This document shows positions 52,992 to 60,940 of a DNA stretch of 64,000 nt, in pieces (position 1 is the stretch's first letter; each line of letters starts with the position of its first letter). A program made the translations under genes and the position numbers. The notes beneath the pieces were generated by a model. It ran no database searches, was not told the origin of the DNA, and saw only the letters and a program-made list of their open reading frames with translations. The stretch spans positions 1,488,001-1,552,000 of the forward strand of contig NZ_CP061379.1 in NCBI RefSeq assembly GCF_015624505.1. Direction: 5' to 3'. The DNA is from Bradyrhizobium commune (lineage in GTDB: Bacteria > Pseudomonadota > Alphaproteobacteria > Rhizobiales > Xanthobacteraceae).

Positions 52992-53975
52992 ATGGGTACG
53001 ACAGCCAAGGCAGTTCGCATGGCCGCGCAGGGCGGGCCGGATGTCCTGAAACTGGAGACGGTCGAGCTGGCCGCACCGGGCAAGGGCGAGGTGTTGCTGC
53101 GGCAGACCGCGATCGGCCTCAACTTCATCGACGTCTATTTCCGCGACGGCTCCTATGCACTGGATCTGCCGGCCGGCCTCGGCGCAGAAGCCGCAGGCGT
53201 GGTCGAAGCAATCGGCGAAGACGTAACCGGGTTCAGGGTCGGTGACCGCGTTGCCTATGGCGGCTCGGCGCCCGGCGCCTATGCGACGCACCGGCTGATG
53301 CCGGCCGCGCGCCTCGTTCCCATTCCGCAATCCGTCAGTGACGAGGCCGCCGCAGCCGTGCTGATGAAGGGCATGACGGCGGAATATCTCCTGAACCGCT
53401 GCGTTGCGGTCAAGCCGGGGCAGCAGGTGCTGTTCTATGCGGCCTCCGGCGGCGTCGGCCTGATCGCCGGCCAATGGGGCAAGCATCTCGGCGCCCGCAT
53501 GATCGGCGTGACCAGCGGCGGAGAGAAGGCGGCGCTGGCGCTCTCGCATGGCTATGATGCGGTGATCGACCGCAAGACCGAACGGATTCCGCAGAGGGTG
53601 AAGGCACTGACCGGCGGCAAGGGCGTCGCAGTCGCCTATGATTCCGTCGGCAAGGACAGCTTTGAATCGACGCTGGCCTCGCTCGCCCCGCGCGGGTTCT
53701 TCGTCACCTTCGGTGCCACCACCGGCGCGCCGCCGCCGCTCGAGGCGGCATTGCTCCAGAAGAACGGTTCCCTCTACTATACGAGGCCGACGCTTGCGAC
53801 CTACATCGCCGCGCGCGAGGATCTGGTGGCCTCGGCCGCCGCCGTGTTCGACCTGGTCGGCAACGGCGTGATCAAGCCGATGATCGGGCACCGCTATGCG
53901 CTGGCCGAGGCGGCGACGGCCCATCGCGATCTCGAGGCTGGATCGACAAAAGGGTCCTCGCTGCTGATACCCTGA
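52992..53975 (+). CDS. NADPH:quinone oxidoreductase / zeta-crystallin-like MDR protein
   Basis: Zinc-free medium-chain reductase of 327 residues. It has the family start KAVRMAAQGGPDVLKLETVELAAPGKGEVLLR, the substrate region GLNFIDVYFRDGSY, the NADPH motif YAASGGVGLIAGQWGKHLGA, and a complete absence of zinc-binding cysteines. It reduces quinones or alpha,beta-unsaturated carbonyls. AGAGAGGAA stands about ten bases before the ATG. It ends about 100 bp before the Liv importer genes. Confidence 0.9.
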   Translation: MGTTAKAVRMAAQGGPDVLKLETVELAAPGKGEVLLRQTAIGLNFIDVYFRDGSYALDLPAGLGAEAAGVVEAIGEDVTGFRVGDRVAYGGSAPGAYATHRLMPAARLVPIPQSVSDEAAAAVLMKGMTAEYLLNRCVAVKPGQQVLFYAASGGVGLIAGQWGKHLGARMIGVTSGGEKAALALSHGYDAVIDRKTERIPQRVKALTGGKGVAVAYDSVGKDSFESTLASLAPRGFFVTFGATTGAPPPLEAALLQKNGSLYYTRPTLATYIAAREDLVASAAAVFDLVGNGVIKPMIGHRYALAEAATAHRDLEAGSTKGSSLLIP

Positions 53976-54075
53976 TCCTATTGATGGAGGCGGGAACGCC
54001 CGCCTCCATGTGACCCGCGAAAAACGAAAACAACAATTTCGGTAGCGTGCGTAAACAGGAGGAGACCGGGAGCGG

Positions 54076-54954
54076 ATGGGACAGTTCGCAGGATTATTGC
54101 TCGATTCCATCGTGTCCGGCATTCTCGTCGGCGGCTTCTACGCCGCCATGGCGGTCGGCATCTCGATCGCCTTTGGCATGCTCGGCATCAGCAACATCGC
54201 GCATCCGGCGCTGATCCTGCTCGGATCGTTCATCGTCTATGTGTTGAACTCCCAGTTCGGCCTCGATCCGATCCTGGTCGGCGTGCTCGCGACCGTGCCG
54301 TTCTACTTCCTCGGCACGCTGCTCTACAGCGCCTATGAATTCGCCTTCGAGCGGCGCGGAACGCAGTTGATCCGCGGCCTTGCGTTCTTCTTCGGCCTGC
54401 TGTTCATCACCGAGGTCGGCCTTCAGCTGATCTTCGGTGTCGACTATCGCCTGGTCGAGGCGCCCTATATCGGGCCGTCCTACAATATCGGGCCGGTCTC
54501 GTTGCCGGTCCGGATGCTGATCCCGTTCCTGGCCTCTGTGTTGCTCCTGATCGGCCTGCAAATCTTCTTCGCGCGCACCTTTACCGGTCGTGCCATCATG
54601 GCGGTGGCGCAGGACAAGTTCGCGCTTCAGTTGATGGGCGCCGCACCCGTACGCGTCAAGCGCATTGCGTTTGGTCTCTCCACAGCCACCGCGGCGATGG
54701 CGGGTGCCTTCCTCATCATTCTCCAGCCGGTCGAGCCGTCGATGGGGCGCGACTATATCGGCCGCATCTTTGCGATCTGCGTCCTCGGCGGCATCGGCTC
54801 GTTGCCGGGCACCTTCATCGCGGCTGTGATCGTCGGCGTTGCGGAGAGCATCACGGCGACCTTCTACGGCCCGTCATGGTCGCCCGCGATCGCCTTCGGC
54901 TTCCTGCTGATCGCCCTGGTGGTCAGGCCCGCCGGCCTGTTCGGGAGAGCTTGA
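54076..54954 (+). CDS. livH: Branched-chain amino acid-type ABC permease (LivH)
   Basis: Inner-membrane permease of 292 residues with about eight helices. The LivH signature is FYAAMAVGISIAFGMLGISNIAHPALILLGSF near the N-terminus. The C-terminal EAA-like loop and ILGG-type segment read CVLGGIGSLPGTFIAAVIVG. Forms a heterodimer with LivM, whose ATG overlaps this gene's stop. These systems import branched amino acids, aromatic acids, urea or other organic acids. Confidence 0.94.
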   Translation: MGQFAGLLLDSIVSGILVGGFYAAMAVGISIAFGMLGISNIAHPALILLGSFIVYVLNSQFGLDPILVGVLATVPFYFLGTLLYSAYEFAFERRGTQLIRGLAFFFGLLFITEVGLQLIFGVDYRLVEAPYIGPSYNIGPVSLPVRMLIPFLASVLLLIGLQIFFARTFTGRAIMAVAQDKFALQLMGAAPVRVKRIAFGLSTATAAMAGAFLIILQPVEPSMGRDYIGRIFAICVLGGIGSLPGTFIAAVIVGVAESITATFYGPSWSPAIAFGFLLIALVVRPAGLFGRA

Positions 54955-55952
54955 TGTCGAACGGGCGCTTCATCCTGCTTGCCTGCCTGGTCGGCGTTGC
55001 GCTGGTCTCGGCGAGCCTGTTCGTGACCAACGAGTACTATGTGTTCGCGGCCTACTTCGTCCTGCAATATGTCGTGCTCGCCACGGCCTGGAACATCCTC
55101 GGCGGCTATGTCGGCTACGTCAATTTCGGCACCACGGCATTCCTCGCCATCGGGCTCTATAGCGCGGCGGCGCTGAATAAATGGCTCGATCTGCCGATCC
55201 CCGTGCTCATTCCCATTGCGGGCGTGTTGTGCGGAGCCGTTGGACTTGCGATGGGATATCTGACGATCCGCCTGCGCGGCGTCTATTTCACCATCGCGAC
55301 GCTCGCGCTCTCGGTCGTGGTCCAGACCTTCATCACCAATTGGGACTATGTCGGCGGATCGCGCGGGATCTACATCATGCGGCCGAGCGAGGTGCCGGTG
55401 TTCGGCAGCTATGTCGCCTATCTCTTCTTCCTGATGACGGTGCTCGCGGTCGCAGCCGTCGTCACCGCGCGCGTGATCGAGCGCTCGACCTTCGGCTTTG
55501 GCCTGGCCGCCATTCGCGACGACGAGACCGCGGCGGCCGCGTCCGGCGTTCCCGTGCTGCGGCTCAAGCTGGTCGCGGCCGCCATCAGCGGCGCCCTGAT
55601 GGGCATGGCCGGCGCGCCGCTGCCGTTCTATTTGACCTATGTCGAGCCGACCTCCTCGTTCAGCCTGGCCTATACCGTGAACAGCGTCGCAATGCCGCTG
55701 GTCGGAGGCACCACCAGCTGGCTCGGGCCGGTGATCGGCGCGGTGCTGCTCGGCACCATGCAGCAGGCCATGACAGTGATGATATCGTCATCGGTCAATC
55801 TGCTCGTGGTCGGCGTGCTGCTCGTGATCTTCGTGATCGCCGCGCCAAACGGGATCCTTGGATTGATCCGGTCCATCGGCGGCAAGAAGGTGGACCCTGA
55901 GACCAATCCGCTTGCGGCGATACTCGTTCCCGAGAAGCGGAGCAGCCAATGA
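54954..55952 (+). CDS. livM: Branched-chain amino acid-type ABC permease (LivM)
   Basis: Permease of 332 residues with about ten helices. Family blocks are YVVLATAWNILGGYVGYVNFGTTAFLAIGLYSAA and GVYFTIATLALSVVVQTFI. The ATPase-contact loop is FGFGLAAIRDDETAAAASGV, and LVGGTTSWLGPVIGAVLLG follows. ATG at 54954 overlaps the livH stop (TGATG). The frame is open further upstream in livH but that part is not LivM-like. Confidence 0.94.
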   Translation: MSNGRFILLACLVGVALVSASLFVTNEYYVFAAYFVLQYVVLATAWNILGGYVGYVNFGTTAFLAIGLYSAAALNKWLDLPIPVLIPIAGVLCGAVGLAMGYLTIRLRGVYFTIATLALSVVVQTFITNWDYVGGSRGIYIMRPSEVPVFGSYVAYLFFLMTVLAVAAVVTARVIERSTFGFGLAAIRDDETAAAASGVPVLRLKLVAAAISGALMGMAGAPLPFYLTYVEPTSSFSLAYTVNSVAMPLVGGTTSWLGPVIGAVLLGTMQQAMTVMISSSVNLLVVGVLLVIFVIAAPNGILGLIRSIGGKKVDPETNPLAAILVPEKRSSQ

Positions 55953-56713
55953 CGGTCGAGGCGAGCGCCGCGGCGGCGAACGATCTGATTCTCGATGCAC
56001 GCGGCATCACCAAGCGCTTTGGCGGCTTCGTGGCGTTGAACAAGATCGATCTCGCGGTGCGGCCCGGCGAGCGGGTCGGTCTGATCGGCCCGAACGGCTC
56101 GGGCAAAAGCACGTTCACCAACTGCCTGTGCGGTGCGCTCCAGACCGACGGTGGCTCGATCGCGTTCGCGGGCAGGAACATCGACAAGCTGTCCTCCTAC
56201 CAGCGCGCGCGGCTCGGCCTTGGCCGCAGCTTCCAGCTGCCGCGGCCGTTCCACAGCCTCTCGCTGCTCGACAATCTCCGCATCCCGCTGGTCTATGCCG
56301 TCAATGCGCGCGGCGGCGCGCACCTGACCGAGCAGCAGATCCGCGCGCGCGGCACGGACCTGCTCGGCGAGTTCGGTCTCGGCGGCAAGCTGCATCGCCT
56401 GCCCGGCGACCTGACCCAGGTCGAGATGCGCAAGCTCGAGCTCGCGCGCGCCATGGCGACGGACCCGACGCTGCTGGTCTCGGACGAGGCGCTCGCGGGC
56501 CTGTCGCATTCGGAGGTCGACGAGATCCTGTCGCTGCTGCTGGCGCTCAACAAGCGCGGTGTCGCCGTGATCTTCATCGAGCACATCATGCGCGCGGTGA
56601 TGGCGTTCTCGGAGCGTCTCGTCGTGCTGGTCGCCGGCGAGAAGATCGCGGACGGAGCGCCAAAGGACGTGATTGCGGATCAGCGGGTGATAGGGGCGTA
56701 TCTTGGCCAGTAG
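55949..56713 (+). CDS. livG: Branched-chain amino acid-type ABC ATPase (LivG)
   Basis: ATP-binding subunit of 254 residues. Walker A is GPNGSGKST, the signature region is LPGDLTQVEMRKLELARAM (the usual LSxGQ motif appears as LTQVE), Walker B is TLLVSDEALAGL, and the switch His is in IFIEHIMRAVM. The altered signature (LSGGQ-type replaced by DLTQVE) is unusual but the rest is intact. ATG overlaps the livM stop by 4 bp. Confidence 0.92.
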   Translation: MTVEASAAAANDLILDARGITKRFGGFVALNKIDLAVRPGERVGLIGPNGSGKSTFTNCLCGALQTDGGSIAFAGRNIDKLSSYQRARLGLGRSFQLPRPFHSLSLLDNLRIPLVYAVNARGGAHLTEQQIRARGTDLLGEFGLGGKLHRLPGDLTQVEMRKLELARAMATDPTLLVSDEALAGLSHSEVDEILSLLLALNKRGVAVIFIEHIMRAVMAFSERLVVLVAGEKIADGAPKDVIADQRVIGAYLGQ

Positions 56714-57434
56714 CATTCGCATCGACAACGTCTCGGCCGGTTATGGATCGGTCCGCGTCCTCCACAACGTGTCGCTGAACGTCGCCCCGCGCGAGACGGT
56801 GACGCTGCTCGGCACCAACGGCAACGGCAAGAGCACGCTGATCAAGACCATCATGGGCGTGGTGCGGCCGACCTCGGGCCGTATCGTCGCGACCATCGAC
56901 GGCAAGGACCATGATCTGATCGGCAAGGAGACCGAGGAGATCATCGATCTCGGCGTGGCGCTGGTGCCCGAAGGCCGCCGGCTGTTTCCGCGCCTCACGG
57001 TCGAGGAGAATCTCCTGCTCGGCGCCTATCGTCCGACCGCGCGGGCGCGGCTGAAGGACAACATGGCGTATTGCTACGAGGCGTTCCCGCGGCTGGCGGA
57101 ACGCCGCGCCCAGCTCGCCGGCACGATGAGCGGCGGCGAGCAGCAGATGCTGGCGCTGGGGCGGGCGCTGATGTCGGCGCCGAGCATTTTGATCGTCGAC
57201 GAGCCGTCAGTCGGGCTAGCGCCGCTGTTCGTCAGCCGCACCATCGACATGATCGCGCAGCTCAAGGAGCGCTATCATCTGACCGTGCTGATGGCGGAAC
57301 AGAACTTTATCCAGGCGATGCGGATAGCCGACAAGGGCTATGTGATCGTCCACGGGGAAATCGCCTTCCGCGGCGAAAGCCCCGAAGAGATGCAGCAGAG
57401 CGATCTGATACGGCAGCATTACCTCGGCATGTAG
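56703..57434 (+). CDS. livF: Branched-chain amino acid-type ABC ATPase (LivF)
   Basis: ATP-binding subunit of 243 residues. Walker A is GTNGNGKST, the LivF-specific segment is GVALVPEGRRLFPRLTVEENLLLGAY, the signature is MSGGEQQMLALGRAL, and Walker B is ILIVDEPSVGLAP. It starts at a TTG at 56703 that overlaps the end of livG by 11 bp. Completes the importer with livHMG and the binding protein downstream. Confidence 0.94.
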   Translation: MASSIRIDNVSAGYGSVRVLHNVSLNVAPRETVTLLGTNGNGKSTLIKTIMGVVRPTSGRIVATIDGKDHDLIGKETEEIIDLGVALVPEGRRLFPRLTVEENLLLGAYRPTARARLKDNMAYCYEAFPRLAERRAQLAGTMSGGEQQMLALGRALMSAPSILIVDEPSVGLAPLFVSRTIDMIAQLKERYHLTVLMAEQNFIQAMRIADKGYVIVHGEIAFRGESPEEMQQSDLIRQHYLGM

Positions 57435-57464
57435 AGTTCCAAACAATAAACCAGGGAGGAAGAC

Positions 57465-58742
57465 GTGAGGATGTTTCGGCTGAAGGGCTTCTGGGGCGTC
57501 ACGCTGGCGCTCTCGATGATGATTGCCGCGTTTGTGTCCACCGACGCAGCGCGCGCGGCGGATCCGATCAAGATCGGCTTCGGCATGCAATTGACCGGGC
57601 CGCTCGCCGGCAACGGCAAGGCGGCGCTGCTCGGCGCGCAAATCTGGGCCGACGAGGTCAACAAGGCCGGCGGCCTGCTCGGGAGGCCAGTCGAGCTCGT
57701 CGCCTATGATGACCAGAGCAACCCCGGCCTCGTGCCCGGCATCTATTCGAAGCTGCTCGACGTCGACAAGGTCGACCTGCTGCTGTCCAACAACACCAAC
57801 CAGACCGCGCCGGCGATGCCGACGATCATCCAGCACAAGCGGCTGATCATGGGCATGTTCGCGCTCGCCATCAACGAGCAGTTCAAATATCCCGGCTATT
57901 TCCAGATCCAGCCCTATGGGCCGAACGGCAAGGATTCGCTGACCCGCGGCTTCTTCGACAACGCGATCGCGATGAGCCCGAAGCCGACCACGGTCGCGCT
58001 GGTCGGGGCGGATGCGGAGTTCGCCAAGAACGCGCTCGAAGGCGCCCGGGCACAGGCCAAGCGGCTCGGCCTCACCATCGTCTATGACAAGGTCTATCCA
58101 CCGACGACGGTGAATTTCACGCCGGTGCTGAAGGCCCTCCAGGCGACGTCGCCGGACCTGGTGTTCGTCGCGTCCTATCCGTCTGATACGGTCGGCATCA
58201 TCCGGACGGCGCACGAGATCAATCTCGAGCCAAAGGTGTTCGGTGGCGCCATGGTCGGCACACAATATGCCGCGATCAAGCAGCAGCTCGGCGAAGCTCT
58301 CAACGGCGTCGTCAGCTTCGAGCAATATATCCCCGAGCCGACCGTCAAATTCCCCGGCATCGAGGAGATGCTCAAGAAGTACCAGGCCAAGGCGGCGGAG
58401 GTGGGTGTCGATGCGCTCGGCTATTACGTGCCGGCGTTCGTCTACTCGGCGCTCCAGATCCTCGGCGAGGCCGTGACCAAGACCGGCGGCGTCGATCAGC
58501 AGCAGCTGATCAGCTATATCCACGGCCACACGTTCCAGACCGTGGTGGGCGACATCACCTTCGGTCCGGACGGTGAATGGGTCGAGCCACGGATGTTCGC
58601 GGTGCAATTCCGCAACATCAAGGGCAACGACATCCAGCAGTTCACCCAGCCCGGCAAGGAAGTGATCATCTTTCCGCCGAAGTACAAGTCCGGCGATTTG
58701 GTCTATCCCTTCGTGAATGCGCAGAAGGCCGCGCAGAACTGA
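57465..58742 (+). CDS. Branched-chain amino acid-type ABC substrate-binding protein
   Basis: Periplasmic LivJ-like receptor of 425 residues. The Sec signal ends in VSTDAARAAD (about residue 28). The mature start is PIKIGFGMQLTGPLAGNGKAALLGAQIWADEVNKAGG, and GRPVELVAYDDQSNPGLVPGIY is the usual strand-loop block. GGGAGG lies about seven bases before the GTG at 57465; an ATG two codons later is possible. It is the cognate receptor of the livHMGF genes directly upstream. The ligand is probably a carboxylic acid handled by this operon rather than leucine (inference). Confidence 0.92.
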   Translation: MRMFRLKGFWGVTLALSMMIAAFVSTDAARAADPIKIGFGMQLTGPLAGNGKAALLGAQIWADEVNKAGGLLGRPVELVAYDDQSNPGLVPGIYSKLLDVDKVDLLLSNNTNQTAPAMPTIIQHKRLIMGMFALAINEQFKYPGYFQIQPYGPNGKDSLTRGFFDNAIAMSPKPTTVALVGADAEFAKNALEGARAQAKRLGLTIVYDKVYPPTTVNFTPVLKALQATSPDLVFVASYPSDTVGIIRTAHEINLEPKVFGGAMVGTQYAAIKQQLGEALNGVVSFEQYIPEPTVKFPGIEEMLKKYQAKAAEVGVDALGYYVPAFVYSALQILGEAVTKTGGVDQQQLISYIHGHTFQTVVGDITFGPDGEWVEPRMFAVQFRNIKGNDIQQFTQPGKEVIIFPPKYKSGDLVYPFVNAQKAAQN

Positions 58743-58779
58743 AGGCGGACGCGTTACCTGGAAGAAGAAACGAGACGTC

Positions 58780-59700
58780 ATGACTGAAACGATCGGCATG
58801 CTCGGCATCGGGATCATGGGCTCCGCCATGGCGCGGAATCTGATCAAGGCTGGCTTTGCCGTGGTCGGTTACGATCCCGTGCCGGCGGCACGGGATCGTC
58901 TTATTGATATGGGCGGCAGAGCGCTGTCTTCGCCGAAGGATGTTGTTGAGACCGCCGCAATCAGCTTCGCGTCGCTGCCCAGCGCAGTCGCTCTCGCGGA
59001 GGCCGCTGCGGTCGTCGCCGGAGCGGGTGGTTCCGGGCAAATTCTGATCGAGTGCTCGACGTTGCCGCTTTCTGCAAAGCGCAACGCACTGGCCGAGATC
59101 GAGAACGCGGGAAAGATCCTGCTCGACTGCCCCGTCAGCGGCACCGGCGCGCAGGCCGCAACCGGCGACCTTGTGATCCTCGGCAGCGGCGACGAGCAGG
59201 CGTTCAAGCGCTGCGGGCCGGCCTTCGCTGGAATGTCGCGGCGGCAGGTCTATCTCGGCCGGTTCGGCACCGGCAGCATCATGAAATACATCGCCAATCA
59301 TCTGGTGACGATCCACAATGCTGCGGCAGCCGAGGCGATGCTGCTCGGCATGAAGGCGGGGATCGATCCCGGGCTGATCTACGACACGCTGGCCGACAGC
59401 GCAGGGACGTCGCGTATGTTCCAGATGCGCGGACCGCTGATGCGAGACGAGACCTACGACAATCCGACTGCGACCATCCGGACGCATCTGAAGGATCTCT
59501 CCATCATCTCCGGCTTCGCCGCCGAGCTCGGATGCATGCTCCCGGTCTACGCTGCGGCAGAGCAGCTCTATCACGCGGGCGAAGAGCTTGGCTTTGCGGC
59601 GCGCGACACTGCGGCGATCTGCGCCGTGCTCGAGCGCATGAACGGATTCGACCGTCCCAGCGGCGCAGATGCGCCTATCGGTTCGTCCTCCCAATCATGA
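58780..59700 (+). CDS. Beta-hydroxyacid dehydrogenase (3-hydroxyisobutyrate / tartronate-semialdehyde reductase family)
   Basis: NAD(P)-dependent dehydrogenase of 306 residues. The Rossmann motif is GMLGIGIMGSAMARNL. The substrate-binding block is DCPVSGTGAQAATGDL (about 116-131), and the catalytic Lys is K169 in FGTGSIMKYIANHLV. It oxidises or reduces 3-hydroxy acids, including 2-hydroxy-3-oxopropionate. The start at 58780 lacks a strong ribosome site; the upstream open codons overlap the previous gene. It follows the binding-protein gene by 37 bp and probably belongs to the same operon. Confidence 0.9.
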   Translation: MTETIGMLGIGIMGSAMARNLIKAGFAVVGYDPVPAARDRLIDMGGRALSSPKDVVETAAISFASLPSAVALAEAAAVVAGAGGSGQILIECSTLPLSAKRNALAEIENAGKILLDCPVSGTGAQAATGDLVILGSGDEQAFKRCGPAFAGMSRRQVYLGRFGTGSIMKYIANHLVTIHNAAAAEAMLLGMKAGIDPGLIYDTLADSAGTSRMFQMRGPLMRDETYDNPTATIRTHLKDLSIISGFAAELGCMLPVYAAAEQLYHAGEELGFAARDTAAICAVLERMNGFDRPSGADAPIGSSSQS

Positions 59701-59710
59701 AGGAATATCC

Positions 59711-59998
59711 ATGTCTGCCTATTGGTGCTCACGCGTTCACGTGACCGATCCCGAGACCTACGCGAAGTACGCCGCTCTCGCCGGGCCTGCCATCGAGAAG
59801 CACGGCGGCGTGTTTCTCGCACGTGGCGGCAAGCAGGTGATCCTCGAGGGCGGCAATTACGAACGCAGCGTCGTTGCTCGCTTCCCGAGCCTCGATGCCG
59901 CGGTGAAGTGTTACAACTCGCCCGAATATGCCGAAGCGCTCAAATACACGATCGGTGCTTCAGAGCGCCACATGGTGGCGGTCGAGGGGATAGACTAG
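59711..59998 (+). CDS. DUF1330-family small protein
   Basis: A 95-residue ferredoxin-like alpha/beta-barrel protein. Family features are SAYWCSRVHVTDPETYAKYAALAGPAIEKHGGVFLARGG, ERSVVARFPSLDAAVKCYNSPEYAEAL and SERHMVAVEGID. DUF1330 proteins are common at the ends of catabolic operons; the biochemical role is not established. AAGGAA lies seven bases before the ATG at 59711. Last gene of the operon, followed by a long hairpin. Confidence 0.87.
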   Translation: MSAYWCSRVHVTDPETYAKYAALAGPAIEKHGGVFLARGGKQVILEGGNYERSVVARFPSLDAAVKCYNSPEYAEALKYTIGASERHMVAVEGID

Positions 59999-60018
59999 GC
60001 GTCTTGCCTTGAGTGAGA

Positions 60019-60059
60019 ACTGGACCGTGCCTGACAGCAGGGTCAGGCAACGGTCCAGT
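60019..60059. terminator. Strong hairpin after the DUF1330 gene, possible terminator
   Basis: The left arm ACTGGACCGTGCCTGAC (60019-60035) pairs with GTCAGGCAACGGTCCAGT (60042-60059), with a single bulged base and a 6-base loop. No T tract follows (GCGAAC), so intrinsic termination would be weak. It could act as an RNA 3' stabiliser. The remaining sequence to 60212 shows no gene. Confidence 0.5.
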
Positions 60060-60212
60060 GCGAACTAAACGAACTTGGGGAAGTTGTAAGGCCGCGCGCA
60101 AACGCTAACCCGGGCGACGCTGGCACATCAAGTTTCGTAGTGTTGCTCCGGCCGGAGATTCATTGCAGCCGCCAGAAAACCGCCACAGATGGCGATCGGT
60201 GCGCCGAGTGCA

Positions 60213-60788
60213 TCAGGGCGCGTTCGCAATGGCGATCGCCGTTTCCACCGCGTTGTCAAGGATCTCATCCGACAATTGTTTGTCGTTCACCGCGCGCGAC
60301 AATTGCAGCGCGCCGACCATGGTCGAATAGATCGCGATCGCCTTGCGCCGTCGCTGATCTGCGGACCCCTGCCGGATCTGCTCCGCCATCAATGTGGTGA
60401 TGTCGGCGACCTTGCCGGTGAAGGCGGCGCGCGTCGCTTTCGGGTGCCGCGCAATCTCGGCGACCAGCGCCGCGGTCGGGCAGCCGGTTCCGGCGCCGTC
60501 GCGGTGCCGCGTCGAGAGATAGTCGCGGATGACGGTCTCGACCGGGACGCCATTCTCGAGATTGGCCTTGTGCCGTTCCTCGCGCCGGGCGAGCGCATCG
60601 ATCAGCACCTCCCGCACCAAATCCTCCTTGGAGGCGAAGTGCGTGTAGAAGGCGCCGTTGGTCAGGCCCGCCTCCGACATGATGCCGGCGAGGCCGACCG
60701 CGGCGATCCCGCTCTCGCGGAACTGCGCGGAGGCGACATCGAGGATGCGCCGGCGCGTCTCCTCCCTGTGTCCCTTCTCGTAGCGCAT
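60213..60788 (-). CDS. TetR/AcrR-family repressor
   Basis: A 191-residue repressor. The helix-turn-helix lies at about 12-55 (TRRRILDVASAQFRESGIAAVGLAGIMSEAGLTNGAFYTHFASKEDL). The C-terminal ligand domain resembles the TetR_C group with a Cys in GTGCPTAALVAEIARHP, as in NemR/YxaF-like regulators. The ATG at 60788 follows GGGAGGGAG; the frame is open upstream through the operator region but is not TetR-like there. It is divergent from the MATE pump gene, and the 43-bp dyad between them is its probable binding site. Confidence 0.9.
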   Translation of the reverse strand: MRYEKGHREETRRRILDVASAQFRESGIAAVGLAGIMSEAGLTNGAFYTHFASKEDLVREVLIDALARREERHKANLENGVPVETVIRDYLSTRHRDGAGTGCPTAALVAEIARHPKATRAAFTGKVADITTLMAEQIRQGSADQRRRKAIAIYSTMVGALQLSRAVNDKQLSDEILDNAVETAIAIANAP

Positions 60789-60852
60789 GGCCCTCAACTC
60801 CCTCCCGCCGCCTGCCCGAAGAGGTGGCCACGGAACCGTGAGCGATTTCACT

Positions 60853-60895
60853 ATTGCATTACGGTCATAATAATGGATTATGGCTGTAATGCAAT
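60853..60895. promoter_or_regulatory. Two-site dyad operator between TetR and MATE genes
   Basis: ATTGCATTAC (60853-60862) and GTAATGCAAT (60886-60895) form a perfect outer inverted repeat. CATAAT (60866-60871) and ATTATG (60877-60882) form a perfect inner one about the same axis. Each half is itself a small palindrome (ATTA-n6-TAAT), so the region looks like two 14-bp TetR-dimer sites arranged symmetrically. Confidence 0.75.
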
Positions 60896-60940
60896 GGCCT
60901 TCCGATGGGGCGGCCTCCGGGAATGACGGGACCAGCACGA

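Noticed and set aside
57216..58847. A 543-codon minus-strand frame opposite the Liv binding-protein gene.
   Set aside because: Antisense shadow; the product is Asp/Arg/Leu-rich without domain features.
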